Assembly: GCA_013399305.1 (NCBI GenBank)
Contig: VXAI01000015.1
Span: 2,517,329 to 2,581,328, forward strand
DNA: 64,000 nucleotides
Source: Rostratula benghalensis
Taxonomy: Eukaryota; Chordata; Aves; Charadriiformes; Rostratulidae
Direction: 5' to 3'
Shown: in pieces, positions 8,939 to 20,138 of the stretch
Layout of the letters: every line of letters starts with the position of its first letter
How positions within the stretch are numbered: position 1 is the first letter of the stretch
Translations under genes and position numbers: made by a program
Notes under the pieces: generated by a model
The model's input: the letters and a program-made list of their open reading frames with translations, nothing else
Databases searched by the model: none
Told to the model about the DNA's origin: nothing

Positions 8939-11900
8939 GTAAGTGTTTTTTTCCTGCTTTCCAGAAGTAGTTACTAGGTTTGATGGATTGGTTATGTGAT
9001 CCAGCACGACAGATGGATGCAGTTTTTTTGTCTATGACTAAACCTACAGAGGTTGCATGAATAACTCCATAGTAAGTGTTCTCATTTCATTGTTAGTGTG
9101 TTTACATGTAGGTGTAGATACAGTTTGGGGTTGGGTTTTTTTTTGTTGTTGGTGTTGTTTGCTGTTTTTAAACAATGAGAATCTTTCTGATGGTCCTCTG
9201 GCATGAACTGCTTTGAAAACATTATCCTTTTTGCATGTGTGCCCTGACTTCTCTGGAGTGACTGTAGCTGATACATGTGTGTGTTATTTAGCCTGTGGTA
9301 TGTGAGCTGTCTGAAACTTTCTGGAAGGCAGTTCCAAAGACCAGACTGATTCCAGACTATTGTCTACAGAGATCCAGGAGAGTCCCCTGTGCCAGCGGTG
9401 ACACTTGCTGTCCCAGCCTGCTGGCTCAGGGTGGGAGGGTGACTCCTGGGTGACATGTTCCTCTCCCTGGCTGGCAGAGCCTGGTAAATGGTATCCAGTT
9501 CTCTGGTGCAAACAGCTCGTGATTCGTAATGGAGCTTACTTAAGGCAAGTGCCCTCAAATACTGCTTAAATGCCTCAAGTTGAAGCTTTATACTCACTGT
9601 TAGCAGCACTGTCTGAGCAGTAGCAGTTTGCTTCCTTTGGGGTTTTGTTTTACCAAATCGTGGGTCTATGAATCTCATGCTCTTAAGCACTTGACTCCTG
9701 TATTTCTCTGCAGTTATACTTCTGTTCTGTCTTTTCCTAAGAATTTCTATTGGTGGTGGTTGGATGTGAAGCTTTGTGCTCTGAGGATTGGCATGGATGT
9801 AGTAGCAGGCCAATGGGAAATTTCCTGGATCAGCAGAAATAACCTGGGCTGCTGTTGTCTATTTTAACGAGCACAGGTAGCTGCTGAGACCTCTGCTGAA
9901 AGCAGCCTACCTTAAAGCATGGTTCAACTCCAGTGGAATGCTCCAGGGAGAAACTCTTGTCATGAGATTGCTGCAGACCTCTAGAATCACTGGAGCAGTT
10001 CTTATGCTACTGGAGATCCTGTCTAATGCAGCCAGGGTACAACTGTTGTATGGCAACTGCATTTCTGCAAAGAGATGAGTGTCCTGGGGAACTACACGTC
10101 CTTAAGAGGTTCCCAGGCTTAGTCTCTGAGAGCTGTTACTGCCAGTGCCTTCTTTTGTAAGCAGCTGCCTAAGCTGCTTGGTGGTTGAATCGCATTTGAC
10201 TTGGAGCTAATTTATAAAGAAATGCTAGTTGAAATACCAAAAGGAATTTTTGACTGTTGATAAAACAGTTTGCATGTGAAACCAGTTTCTAGACAAACAA
10301 TTTTTACATAGAATCTTGTTGTGTTGTTGTCATGGGGCATCACTGAAGATCTTTACGAGAGCTATTAATGAGTCTTGACTGCTCCTTTCAAATGGCTGCA
10401 TTTAGCCATGAGGAAAGGGAGATTTTAAACAGCTAATTGGGCTGTCAATATATGTTGTGGTTTGTATGTCTGGGTTTTGTTTGTTTCCCCCCTGAATAAC
10501 TGTTTCCAGAAAAAAAAAAAGTAGTGATATTGGATGAGGGAGAAGAACTGTTCTGGATAGGTGTTGTGTTGGCCACACACAATTTTAAATAGATTTGGAT
10601 ATGTAGTAGTCTTTCCTGGCTGGTGGACAGAGTAAACTTTATATCCAAGACAGTCAAAATAAATTGCAAACCAAACTCCAACCTTTTTAAGGGAAATCAA
10701 ACATTTAAACCAAACAATAACAATAAAAAAGACAACAAAAATCCCAATGAAAAGTCACAGGCTCTATAGCTATAAACAACACAGTGAAGATAAAAACCTG
10801 ATGCTGCAATCTACTCTGGAAAAAGGAAGGGTGGGGAATTTAGCTTTGCTGTTCTGGTGTGCTTTTGAGCCCAGCAGGTGCCATTTTGATGTCGGACTTT
10901 CTCTGTAAAAGCAAACATTATTAAACAAATGCTGGCCTGTATTTCTCCCATGCAAAACTCATTACATTATGGGCTCTCAGAACGTGCATGTGGCAGATCT
11001 GTCTGTGCCTTGGAGCCATTTTTGATAGAAGGTTTTTTTATAAAAGCCAACTGCAGAACTTCAAACTTTTATGCACATGCTTTGGGGGGATTAGCTGGTG
11101 CATGTTGGTGCAATGCTTTTGCAATGAAGAACAATGTTGTCATGAGGTTGGCAGAGCCAACCTTGGACTGGAAACTCCATTGAGCAAGGATATTATTGGT
11201 TCCTGACTCTAATGGAAGGTCTCTTGAGTGACGATTGGTCCTAAGAGCAGGTCCAAAAAGGCCCTGTGCAGCATGGAGACACATTTGCAGTCCTCAAGGC
11301 CTCTGCTCGGCTTCTGTCTGGTCCTTGAGATGCTGACATGAAGTGACCTGTGGCTGGAAAGTTTCCTGAAAGTGTGTACAAACTTTTCATGCTGAGAAAT
11401 GCCGATGTTTACCATGCTGAGCAGCTTTGTGCTGATCCCCAACCTAAGGAATCTAAAAAAGTGAACCAATTCCAGCTTTTGTGCAAATCGAGCAGTGAAT
11501 GAAAGAGAAGTGGCATGAAAAGGGGCTGCTCAAGGCACACTCTTCAGGGAACTGAATTTTGCACAGATGAGAAAGAAAACAAGAGGAGAGGAATTACTGT
11601 CCTGCACAGTAGGACCTGATAACCAAAGGAGGGGTCTCAGGATTTGGCCCCTAAGCCAGGGATCCCCTGCCCTGTCAGGTCTGGGATACTGGGGGGGGTC
11701 TTTGCTTGCTGATGACCTCGTAGAGTTTAGCGCCTTTGATTCTGTTTATCTCCAAGACCTCCTTCATGTCCTGTTAGTGCAACCCAGAATTTGGTACTCG
11801 GAAGGTAAAGCTGATTTTCTAAATCCAGGGTGGCACACAGGTGTCAGGGCTGCATAACATGTGAACCACTACTGGTGCCAAAAATAAAAGGGGAAGCAAC

Positions 11901-12394
11901 ATGTGTCTTGGTGATAAAGAATTAGCTTTACAAACTAGCTGTATGTCTGCAGAGATTATCTGTGGGGCCTGCCAAAAGAAAGGAAAATCAGATGTTTGGA
12001 GCAGTTGCAGTTACTGCTACTAATGGCAGTAAAAGCCTTAAAACAGACATTAGAGATGTTCACAGAAAAGATGAGTGTGAAGTCTGCCTCTTTGAAGCAG
12101 GCTGGTCCGGCTGACTCATGCCAGGTCCTTTCCACCTCCCATCATCTGTGAGTAACTTTAGCTCCGTAGGTTGTCTCGGCTGTTTTTCACATATTTCATG
12201 CTGGGAACTCCTCAACTCCTGGTGGCCAGAGGTTAACTCAGATGAGAGCTGGCTTCCACTGAAATGTGCCTACTTTCTCAAGACTAGGTTTGTGCTTTTA
12301 ACAGATGTCTAATTCTCTTTTCCCTCTAGGCCAGGGAGGTTAATTGGAGGAAAGTGACTGTACATCGGGCCCAAGAGCCTCCTACAGAGATACT

Positions 12395-12660
12395 TGGCAC
12401 AAATAAATCAGCCTATTTTTGATGAATAACAAGGCCCCAAAGGCTCTAGTTCTTGCTGCCTGCACAAATTGCAGGTATAAATTTCACAGCTGATCACAGG
12501 GACTCCAGAATTCAATTAACTCTCTGCTCATTTAAAAAAAAAATGCTGCCTGCCTATTTAATTATGAGTGTCACTGATATTACACATGCTGTTCAGGAAA
12601 ACTCCAATTAATAAAGCATTGCATCATTAATATGAGTGACAGCATGAAGCCTGTGACTCT
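12395..12660. promoter_or_regulatory. candidate conserved non-coding block
   Basis: The stretch has even, AT-leaning composition and repeated homeodomain-type cores: CAATTAAC near 12515, TTTAATTATGAG near 12557, CCAATTAATAAAG near 12604 and CATTAATATGAG near 12625. It looks unlike the surrounding sequence and resembles vertebrate conserved non-coding elements. No alignment was possible, so this is inference. Confidence 0.25.
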
Positions 12661-13520
12661 CAGGAGTCTGTCTTGACCCTCTGCAATGACAGGGTTGGGA
12701 TTTGTTGGAAAGGGGCATCCTTTTCTTCAGACTTGGGTGATGCTGAGGGAGCTCTGAGATTGTCTCCGTGCTCTGCATGTTCTGGTTGCTCTGTTTTGGG
12801 TGGCAGGTGGGATGTGTCTTACTGCTGGCAACTGATGATTTAGACCTGCTGGTACTTGGGTAACCTTCTAGCACCTCTGATTGTGAGGATGGGGGCTGCC
12901 CAGAGACACGGGGGGGTAGAAATCTGCAGAGATTAACCTGTGCAAGGCAGAGAGAGAAGAGGAGCAACGTTCTTGCGCTGCCTATACCACATTAAAGCGC
13001 CTTTCACTGCCAGGAAGGGTGTTAACCAAAGCTGTACAAATAACCACACTTCTGCAGAACGTTTCATTTTCGAGGGTTCTTATATTTAGCTCTGTCTCAA
13101 AGATCTATCAATAAATAGACATGTTTCATTTTGACTTTCTTAGGTGTCCTTTGTTTTAAGCCTGACTGGATCTGATCTACTCATTCTGTGCCTCTGCTTG
13201 TGCCCATCCTCCTTCTCTGGTGATTTCACACTGTGCAGGTTGTGTTAGTGGAAGTGGTCTCCAGTTTTTGCAGCTGCATCTTCCCACTTCAGGAGGGCAT
13301 CTGTGCCAAATGGCTCTTACCACCACTTTAATATCAGCATAACAAATAAAAGGTACTTAGCCTTTTGGCCTTTCTTTCCAAACCGTCCTTCCTTCCTTTG
13401 CCATTCTAAGTAACCACTGAGAATCATAGTCTAACGTTTTCTTTACTCTTTCTTCAGATCATGTCTAATTTATACCTCAGCATTCCTTATAACACTGCTG
13501 CTTTCTTTCCACACCACTGC

Positions 13521-13536
13521 TTTTTTTTTTTTTTTT
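13521..13536. repeat. poly-T tract
   Basis: A homopolymer of about 16 T sits in a pyrimidine-rich stretch. It has no adjoining retroposed sequence that would mark it as a tail. Length may be unreliable because of sequencing slippage. Confidence 0.8.
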
Positions 13537-16500
13537 CCTTTTCTTCCCTGAACAGCTCTGTTCCTGACTACAGCAATCTTGTTTCCAGTAGTGGCCAAAA
13601 CAATCTTGCTGCTCTAGCCAGAGGCAGATGTCACCCCAGATTAGATGTCATGGCTCCATCGCTGCTCCAGCTCCCTGCATCTTCCTGGGGTTTCCACAGT
13701 AGTTGCCACTGCATGCAGCACATGTGTGTCCAGATGTTGTTGGAATAAGTAGGTAGTATTACCTTGCCTTTTCCAATCCCCTGTCTGTCTTGCCCATTTC
13801 CTACATTCTGCTGTTCCCTGTTGTTGGTTAGAGCTGCAGCATTCACTGCCTGTTTGCCACATTTAAGTAGAACATCTTTGCCATTTACATTCAGGCAGAG
13901 GATTGTCTTCCTATAAATGCCTGCAGGACCACCTCTCTTCTCCACAGTATTATCTTCAAATCAAAACCTGAGGAGCAGCTTTCCCACTCTCCTGCATGCT
14001 TCTGGTCCCTTTCTAGCAGCTACTTTAGTGCTGGAAGAGGGAGTGGGTGTTTTGATAGAGTTTATTTTTGCTCAGTGAATGGTTGCACAAGCCTTTGATC
14101 TGTTACAAGGGATATAGCAAGGCCAGCATCCCTGACACGAGTGAGAGTTCAGATTTAAACCTATTCTTGAGCTGATGCAATCTGGAAATAAGTGGTTGGT
14201 ATCCTAGGACTGCACCTTTCACACTACCCACTATCATTTTTTTTACTTTGTTCCCCTGTTGCTTCATCTTTAGCTGAAATAACCTGTGTCCCTGGGCCTG
14301 GAGCTATCTGTTTGTCTTGTACTTGTACAGCCTGAGGCTTAACAGGGCTCTTCTCTAGGACATGGGGCCTCAGGGCAGTGCTAAACCACAGGTGTTGGAT
14401 GCAAATGCTGTTGCTTGCCCTACCTTCCCTGCACAATGCCAGCCTGTGTTGTCAGGAGGGCTGTCGCTTGGCTGTGATTGCTCATTGTGCCTTTTAGATA
14501 CTGGTGAGCTGTTGGCGCAGGGACACTCAGGTCACTTCCTCAGTTTCAATGAGATGGGTATTCCATACTAGAGTATTCCCTCCACCTTTTTGTCCCTTGA
14601 GGATCTCTAAAACCTTCCCAGTAAGGCTGGGGACCCCTTCAGGTGCTCCGTGTCCATGAAATTGCTGTACTCTCTTTTTCTGCAACCTGCGCTACTGGGA
14701 ACGTGTGGATCTGGGGATTTGCAGCCTCCTGTTTAGAAACCTTCCTTGTACAGCATGTGGCTGAGCATGGAAACGAGACCTGCAGCATCCTGGGATTTAA
14801 CAGCTTGTGCTGCTGTGGAAGTAAGTTCTCAGCACTGCATAGGGTGCTTATCCCTGGCTTTAAGGGAGCAGCACTAACACATGCTAGACCAAGATCAGGT
14901 CTAGCATCTCCCACCTTTAACACGCTGGGAGAAGGAGGGATGTGCTCCATGCTCACAGGTGCTTTTTCCCTTTGGTTTGATGCCATTTACCACTGCAGTG
15001 ATTATCTAAATAGTGTAAACTCTGAGTGCTATTGGCCAAAGTCCTCTGGAGCAACTCCTAGGTGACTACATGTGTGAATATAGCTGATAAGCACTATATT
15101 GTAATAATATAAACTCAAGCTAGCCTGGAGGACTGAGATTCTGGTTTGGATTAGCGTCAAATCCATAGGCTGATCTGAACCTGGAGGGTGGTAATCCAAA
15201 GTGTGTGAGCAGTAGCTTTCCTGGGAGGCTGCTGAAACTTCTGCTTCTGTGCTGAGGCTGATCTCCAGGTATTTGCTTTTATTTTCAGCATCATGTTCTT
15301 ATCCCAACCTGAAATCAGAAGGCTAAGATGGGCAAAAATAAACAAGGGATTGAGTGTGTACCGTGTTCCTTCAGTATCTGTACACTCAGGCTGTGCATCT
15401 ATATTGTTTTGTTTTTACACATGTACTTATGGTGATCAGATTCAACCTTTAGATGAAACAGAACTGACTGGAGTACTCGCCCAGACTGAAAAGACTTGGG
15501 GTTGACTTTTCATGAAGTGTGGTGCAGTCCTCTTGAATGTTTCTGCAGCTCTGTGGTATCTGGCTGCAGCTGGGATCAATAGCAAAGGTGCCGAAATAAA
15601 GCAGGAGTGGCTGTTTTTGGGCTTTTCCAAGCCTGACAAAGAAAATAAGAAAGCAAGAGAGCTGGAGTGTTTTCTTATCTCATGGTGTAACAATCTGCCT
15701 CGAAGGAATCCAGCAGTTAAGATCAGCATAGAGCATCTTTTTCCTTCTAGCCCTTTTGGGAAGCTCTGTGAGGATAATCAGTAGGCTTTATTTGAAATAT
15801 TATTCTCTGTCTTGGAGGCGTTGGGCCCCTTTAGATAAATTGCTGAGGAAGGTACACATTAAAATCTTCCCCCCTCCCATTCTTTCTGGAGAGACACTGA
15901 AGTAGCCACTGAGTTGTCCTGCTTTGAAAGAGATGTCACCTGTCATGGCTCCCAAGGAAGATCCTAGCTGACAGATCTGGAAAATCCTGGAATAACATAC
16001 ATCACTGCACTACTAGGATAGCTGCAAACAGAATGCCATGAAGAAAAGCAACATTTCTCTGAGTTAAATGGTAACGGTATTCCTTCACGGGTAGAAAGCT
16101 GACTTTTCTTGTTTAATCCAATGCTTAGAGTTAAAAAGAGCTTTCAGCTTTTTCACTCACTTTGCCCTGGGCTCCTAAATCGACTTGCTTCCCCTCTCCC
16201 CCACCTCGCCTCCCCCCAGGCTGTGCCTTGCCTGGTGTTATCAGAAGACTGCTGTGTTGGGAAGATGGGTTTGTGTGCAATTCCCCTTGATGGACTACAT
16301 CACTCAAGTCCATCATATAACTCTCTATTCTGCCTGTTTCTAGAGCTCGCTAAATAGTCCCTAAAGACTGCAAATAAATAAACCATGCCAGGGCCTTATC
16401 TTGAACTAACTCAACTATTCTCCTTTGCAGAAATTACATACTGTAGTGTCAGCTTTGCAGAGGATGACAGAAACCAGAATCCCAAATTACCGTGTCTTAT

Positions 16501-16842
16501 GGCTATTTCAAGTGTTTTGCTGTCAGCTGAAGCTGAATTTCCTCACATTCTAATTAGACATCCTAGCTGGCTGGAGAGTGGGACGGTTTCACTGGAAGCA
16601 TTGGCAATGAACCTAAATAAGCAGATTTTACATCCTGCTATTTGTCCCTATAGATTTTTTTAGTTATTGTGTTAATGTATCATAGAATTGTCTAGGTTAG
16701 AAAGGACCTTTCAGGTCATCTCATCTTGCCATCAACCTAACACTGTCAAAAACCATCACTAAACTCTATCTCTAAGCGCTATATAAGGGATGATGACTCA
16801 AATACTTCTCAGGGCAGCCTGTTCCAATGCTTAATAACCCTT

Positions 16843-17139
16843 TCAGTGTAAAAAAAAAAAAAAAAAAATTCCTGATATCCAATCTAAACCTCCCTTGATG
16901 GAGCTTGAGGCTCTTTCCTCTTGTCCTGTTGCCTGTGACTTGGGAGCAGAGACCAAACCCCTCCGGCTACACCCTCCTTTCAGGGAGTTGTAGAGAGCAA
17001 GGTCTCCCATCAGACTCTGGTTCTCCAGGCTGAACACCCCCAGTTCCCTCAGTCTCTCCTCATAAGGCTTGTGTTCCAGATCCCAGCTTTCTCCGGACAC
17101 GCTCCAGCATCTTGTAGTGAGGGCCCCAGAACTGGACAC
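16843..17139 (-). pseudogene. CR1 ORF2 C-terminal fragment, shifted frame
   Basis: A third frame carries [20 protein letters not shown] and [11 protein letters not shown], matching the CR1 ORF2 C-terminus ([31 protein letters not shown]). The frame change relative to the previous fragment marks a second frameshift near 17100. It ends in a run of F codons read from an expanded A/T homopolymer. Confidence 0.85.
16850..16868. repeat. 19-base A homopolymer inside CR1
   Basis: A run of 19 A (T in the CR1 sense) lies where the family normally has only a short run just after the TTAGGAA-type segment. It is probably a post-insertion slippage expansion. Its exact length is likely variable between individuals and uncertain in the assembly. 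Confidence 0.85.
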
Positions 17140-17344
17140 AGCCCTTGAGGTAGGGCCTCGCCAAGTACAGGGAGGCGATCACCTCCCGAGTCCTACCCAC
17201 CACGCTGTTCCTGATACAAACCAGGATGCTGTTGGCTGCCTTGGCCACCTGGGCACACTGCTGGCTCATGTTTAGCCTGACACCCTCATGTCCTTTTCTG
17301 CCAGGTGGCTCTCCAGACACTGCCCCAGGCCTGTAGCGCTGCAT
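17060..17344 (-). pseudogene. CR1 ORF2 fragment, middle part, shifted frame
   Basis: This continues the CR1 ORF2 product in a second frame. It includes NMSQQCAQVAKAANS and [20 protein letters not shown], which match the family's NMSQQCAQVAKKAN and RTREVIVPLYSALVRP. The family stretch between the basic-rich MQRYR and NMSQQC is shortened. The different frame relative to the motif B/C fragment shows a frameshift between 17391 and 17344. Confidence 0.85.
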
Positions 17345-17390
17345 GTAGGACCTGGTACTCAGCCTTGTTGAACCTCATCCCATGGGCCCA

Positions 17391-17597
17391 TCAATCTAGC
17401 CTGTCCAGATCCCTCTGCAAAACCTTTCTACCCTCAAGCAGGTTGATGCTCCCACCTAACTTGGTGTGGTCTGCAAACTTATTGAGGGCGTGCTTGATCC
17501 CCTTGTCCAGATCATTGATAAAGGTATTGGAGAGGACTGGTCTCAGCACGGAGCCCTTGGAGACACCATTCGTGACTGGCCTTGGACTTAGCTCCAT
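17391..17597 (-). pseudogene. CR1 ORF2 reverse-transcriptase fragment (motifs B and C)
   Basis: This - strand frame of 68 codons carries reverse-transcriptase motif B as [10 protein letters not shown] (residues 11-20; family form GVPQGSVLGP). It carries motif C as FADHTKLGG (residues 41-49). In active CR1 the box is FADD. Here the second aspartate, one of the metal-binding catalytic residues, is His (codon at 17466-17468, CAC on the - strand). The following LLEGRK and QRDLDRLD are typical of CR1. It is a broken remnant. Confidence 0.9.
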
Positions 17598-19520
17598 TCA
17601 CCACCACTCTCTAGCCTTTTCCCCTTCATTCACACATATTTCGAAGGGGAGAAAAATTCAGAAATCTTTCAGACTAAACAAAACTTTTTGACTTCTTGAT
17701 ACAGCCTCCCTTCCTCTCCTCTTAGTAATAAAAATAAGTAACAATTTGGCTATGCAATAATTCACAAAGACCTTTGGACCTGCTAAAATTGCACTCTCTA
17801 CCCCTACTCCCCAAATTCACTCTGCTCCATTTAGTAGAGTTTGTTGGCAAAGATTAACCTGACTTCATGCTGTGGAGAATATTTGTTTCTTAATAGAAGA
17901 TGGAGCAGAAGTGGAATTGTGCTGGTTGTGTATATTTTGCCTTCTCAAGATTAGCCCCGAGCAATTATCTGCTGTGGCCTGTGCCAGAAAAACACAACAG
18001 AACAATTTTAGCAGTGCCAACGAAAACTCCAGAATGTGTTGCACTCAAGAGTGTAATTTTAGATTCTGTTTTCAAGTAGTATTTCTGTGACATCATTGAC
18101 TTCAGGAAAAATAATACCCCAGGGCTTGCTTTACAAACAGGATGGAGCTTTATGATTTGGCAGCTTTCCGTCGGCAGAAAGACAAATGTTCATCACTTAC
18201 AAACCTCTGCATGACAACAGGCTTTGCTTCTATCGGAAGTTAAAAGTAATAAGAAAAAGTTAAAACTGATGTGGAAAGGGATTTGGTAGGCATTTGTCTG
18301 CTGCCCTGAGGGCAGAGATGCTCAGATCACCTCCAGGAGAACCCGAGCTCTGTGAAGATTTGTTCTGGTAGGGAGAGCATTTCTAGCTAAATCCTGTGTG
18401 CGGTGTTGCCCCAGGCAAGATTTGGGAAATACAGTTGTTTCTGCTTGTGCTGCCTCTAGTCCACATTTATGACACAGACATGCTCAGATCTGGTGATAGG
18501 GTGGGAAGGCTCTGCTGGTCCCTTGAGCAGGCTCCAGCTGTCTCCTGAAGCTCCATCATTCGGATGCAGACTGTCTGGTACGTGCTTGAGGGATCTGGAT
18601 GTAGGGGTGATACTCCCCGTGTGCCTAGCACAGAGATCTACTGTCAGAAAACATTCAGATTTTTTTAGTACTTTTTTTCAGGAGTTCTCTGTTGATTGAA
18701 GGAGTAGGAGGGACCCCATGAAGCTGTCTAGTCCCTCTGCCCAGCCTGTATGGGGCCATGTGCACTTCAGCAATGCTTTGCAGACCTCCAAAGCTGAGGT
18801 GCTGTGGTCTCTCCTATTCAAAAATGATGTTCTTTTTGGTAGAAAGGTTTTAGGTTTTTTGTTTGTGTTTTTTTTTTTTTTAATTCTAATCCACATTTTC
18901 CTTTCTGTATTAGTAAATCCATCACTTTTGTTTTGCACATACATTGCAGTGAGGAGAAGCCTCCTTGCCAGCCTGGGGTAGGCTGTGATGCATTTGACCC
19001 TTACTGGGCCTTTTCCTTCTTTTTCCCACCCAACCTTGATCTTTCCTTAGGCTGAATAGTCTGTGTGCTTCTACCCCCTCACTCCACACCATTCCTCTTT
19101 GTAAGTACACATTTTAGAAAGCGCTCATGATACCTGCCCCAGACGCTTCTGGGCAAATCCAAAATGAATTTAAGGAAAGTTAAGGTCTATATAAGCTTTT
19201 TTTCATTCCGGAAGGCTCTGTAGGTGCAGTGTGTGCCTTCAGGTGTGTAAAACAACTTTTTTTTTTTTTCCCTTCAGTAAAAGATTTCTTATGAATAAAA
19301 GTGTTGTCTAGCTCTAGGGCAAACCATGCTGCAGCCTTCCTTTGCTCTGTGCCCCCAGCATAAACAAGTGGAAAATAGGTTTCATTAACTACGATGAATT
19401 GCTTGTGGCTTGACGTCGAAGTGATGACACCAGCTCTGTCGGCAGCTGGTTGATTCAGTACACTCTCAGGAATTCAACAAGTTAGTAAAATCAGGCGGAT
19501 TACACACAAATTTCTTTCAC

Positions 19521-19560
19521 AATCGGGCTCCAGTGACTTCAGTGGAGTTGCTTCCAGGGT
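19521..19560. repeat. decayed copy of the ancient palindromic repeat
   Basis: 'GGGCTCCAGTGACTTCAGTG' continuing with 'GAGTTGCTTCC' matches the recurring 'TGACTTCAGTGGAGTTACTCC' pattern seen in more than one place here. The copy is short and worn. Confidence 0.4.
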
Positions 19561-20110
19561 ATCATGGTGCATCTGGCACAGCAGAGCTCTTCTGTTGCTC
19601 CACTACAGTCCTGTTTGGCAAGTTTGGGCACAGCAACTACCATCTGAATGAGTAGCTCATTGTTTGCTGGAGTGGCCAGACATAGGCATCAGGTTGCCTC
19701 TGGGCTGTGTGAACTAATAGCTCTCTTCCAGAAAAACACGTGAGACTCCTGCTGATTGCTGTGAAAGTGAATAATTTGCTGGGAGCGTGAACCCTGTCAG
19801 GGAGGGGCTCTGTCTTTCCCTGGATGTGTGCAATGTCCAAAAATCTTGGGCACTGCTATAATATAAATAACAGATCTTTATAGTCTCATCAGCTCCTAGA
19901 CTCCCTTGGGGAGCTTTGCATTCTTCTGTAAATATGAGCTTTGTGGGAGAAGTCTGATGCTACACAAGCATGTGAGAATTTCCTTCCCAGTTGGCATGAA
20001 AAGGCTGTAAATCTGTGGAGACACAAGCCCTTCCCCCTACCCGTTCTTATAAAATTAATGGGTATTCAGTTAAGCCAAAACAAAGAGTGGCTTCCCTCAG
20101 GCAAAGTTAT

Positions 20111-20138
20111 CTTTTTTTTTTTCTTTTTTTTTTTTTAA
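20111..20138. repeat. T-rich homopolymer tract
   Basis: Two T runs separated by a single C, followed by an A run (AAAAGC). No retroposed body is attached on either side that I can recognise. Confidence 0.8.

Larger units (their letters stand above)
8939..16679. other. non-coding DNA, possibly intronic; no gene recognised
   Basis: Nearly 7.8 kb with only short chance frames. It includes a candidate regulatory block (12395-12660) and a poly-T run near 13521-13536. No other repeat or RNA gene is evident. If the CpG island drives a + strand transcript, this would be the beginning of its first intron. Confidence 0.5.
16680..17613 (-). mobile_element. CR1 LINE, 5'-truncated copy of about 930 bp
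   Basis: Read on the - strand, this is the last part of CR1 ORF2 followed by the 3' untranslated tail. At the left end on the + strand, 'CATAGAATTGTCTAGGTTAG' and 'AAAGGACCTTTCAGGTCATC' are the complement of the CR1 3' terminus. To the right, three - strand fragments encode the C-terminal half of the reverse transcriptase. The element starts in the RVVVNG-type segment of ORF2 at about 17613 and lacks the endonuclease and ORF1, the usual 5' truncation. Frameshifts, an altered catalytic box and an internal A-run show that it is dead. Such copies insert by target-primed reverse transcription. Confidence 0.95.

Noticed and set aside
18690..18770. CR1-like string GAGGGACC, then CTGTCTAGTCC
   Set aside because: Two short words match the CR1 tail complement but the terminal octamer repeat and spacing do not.
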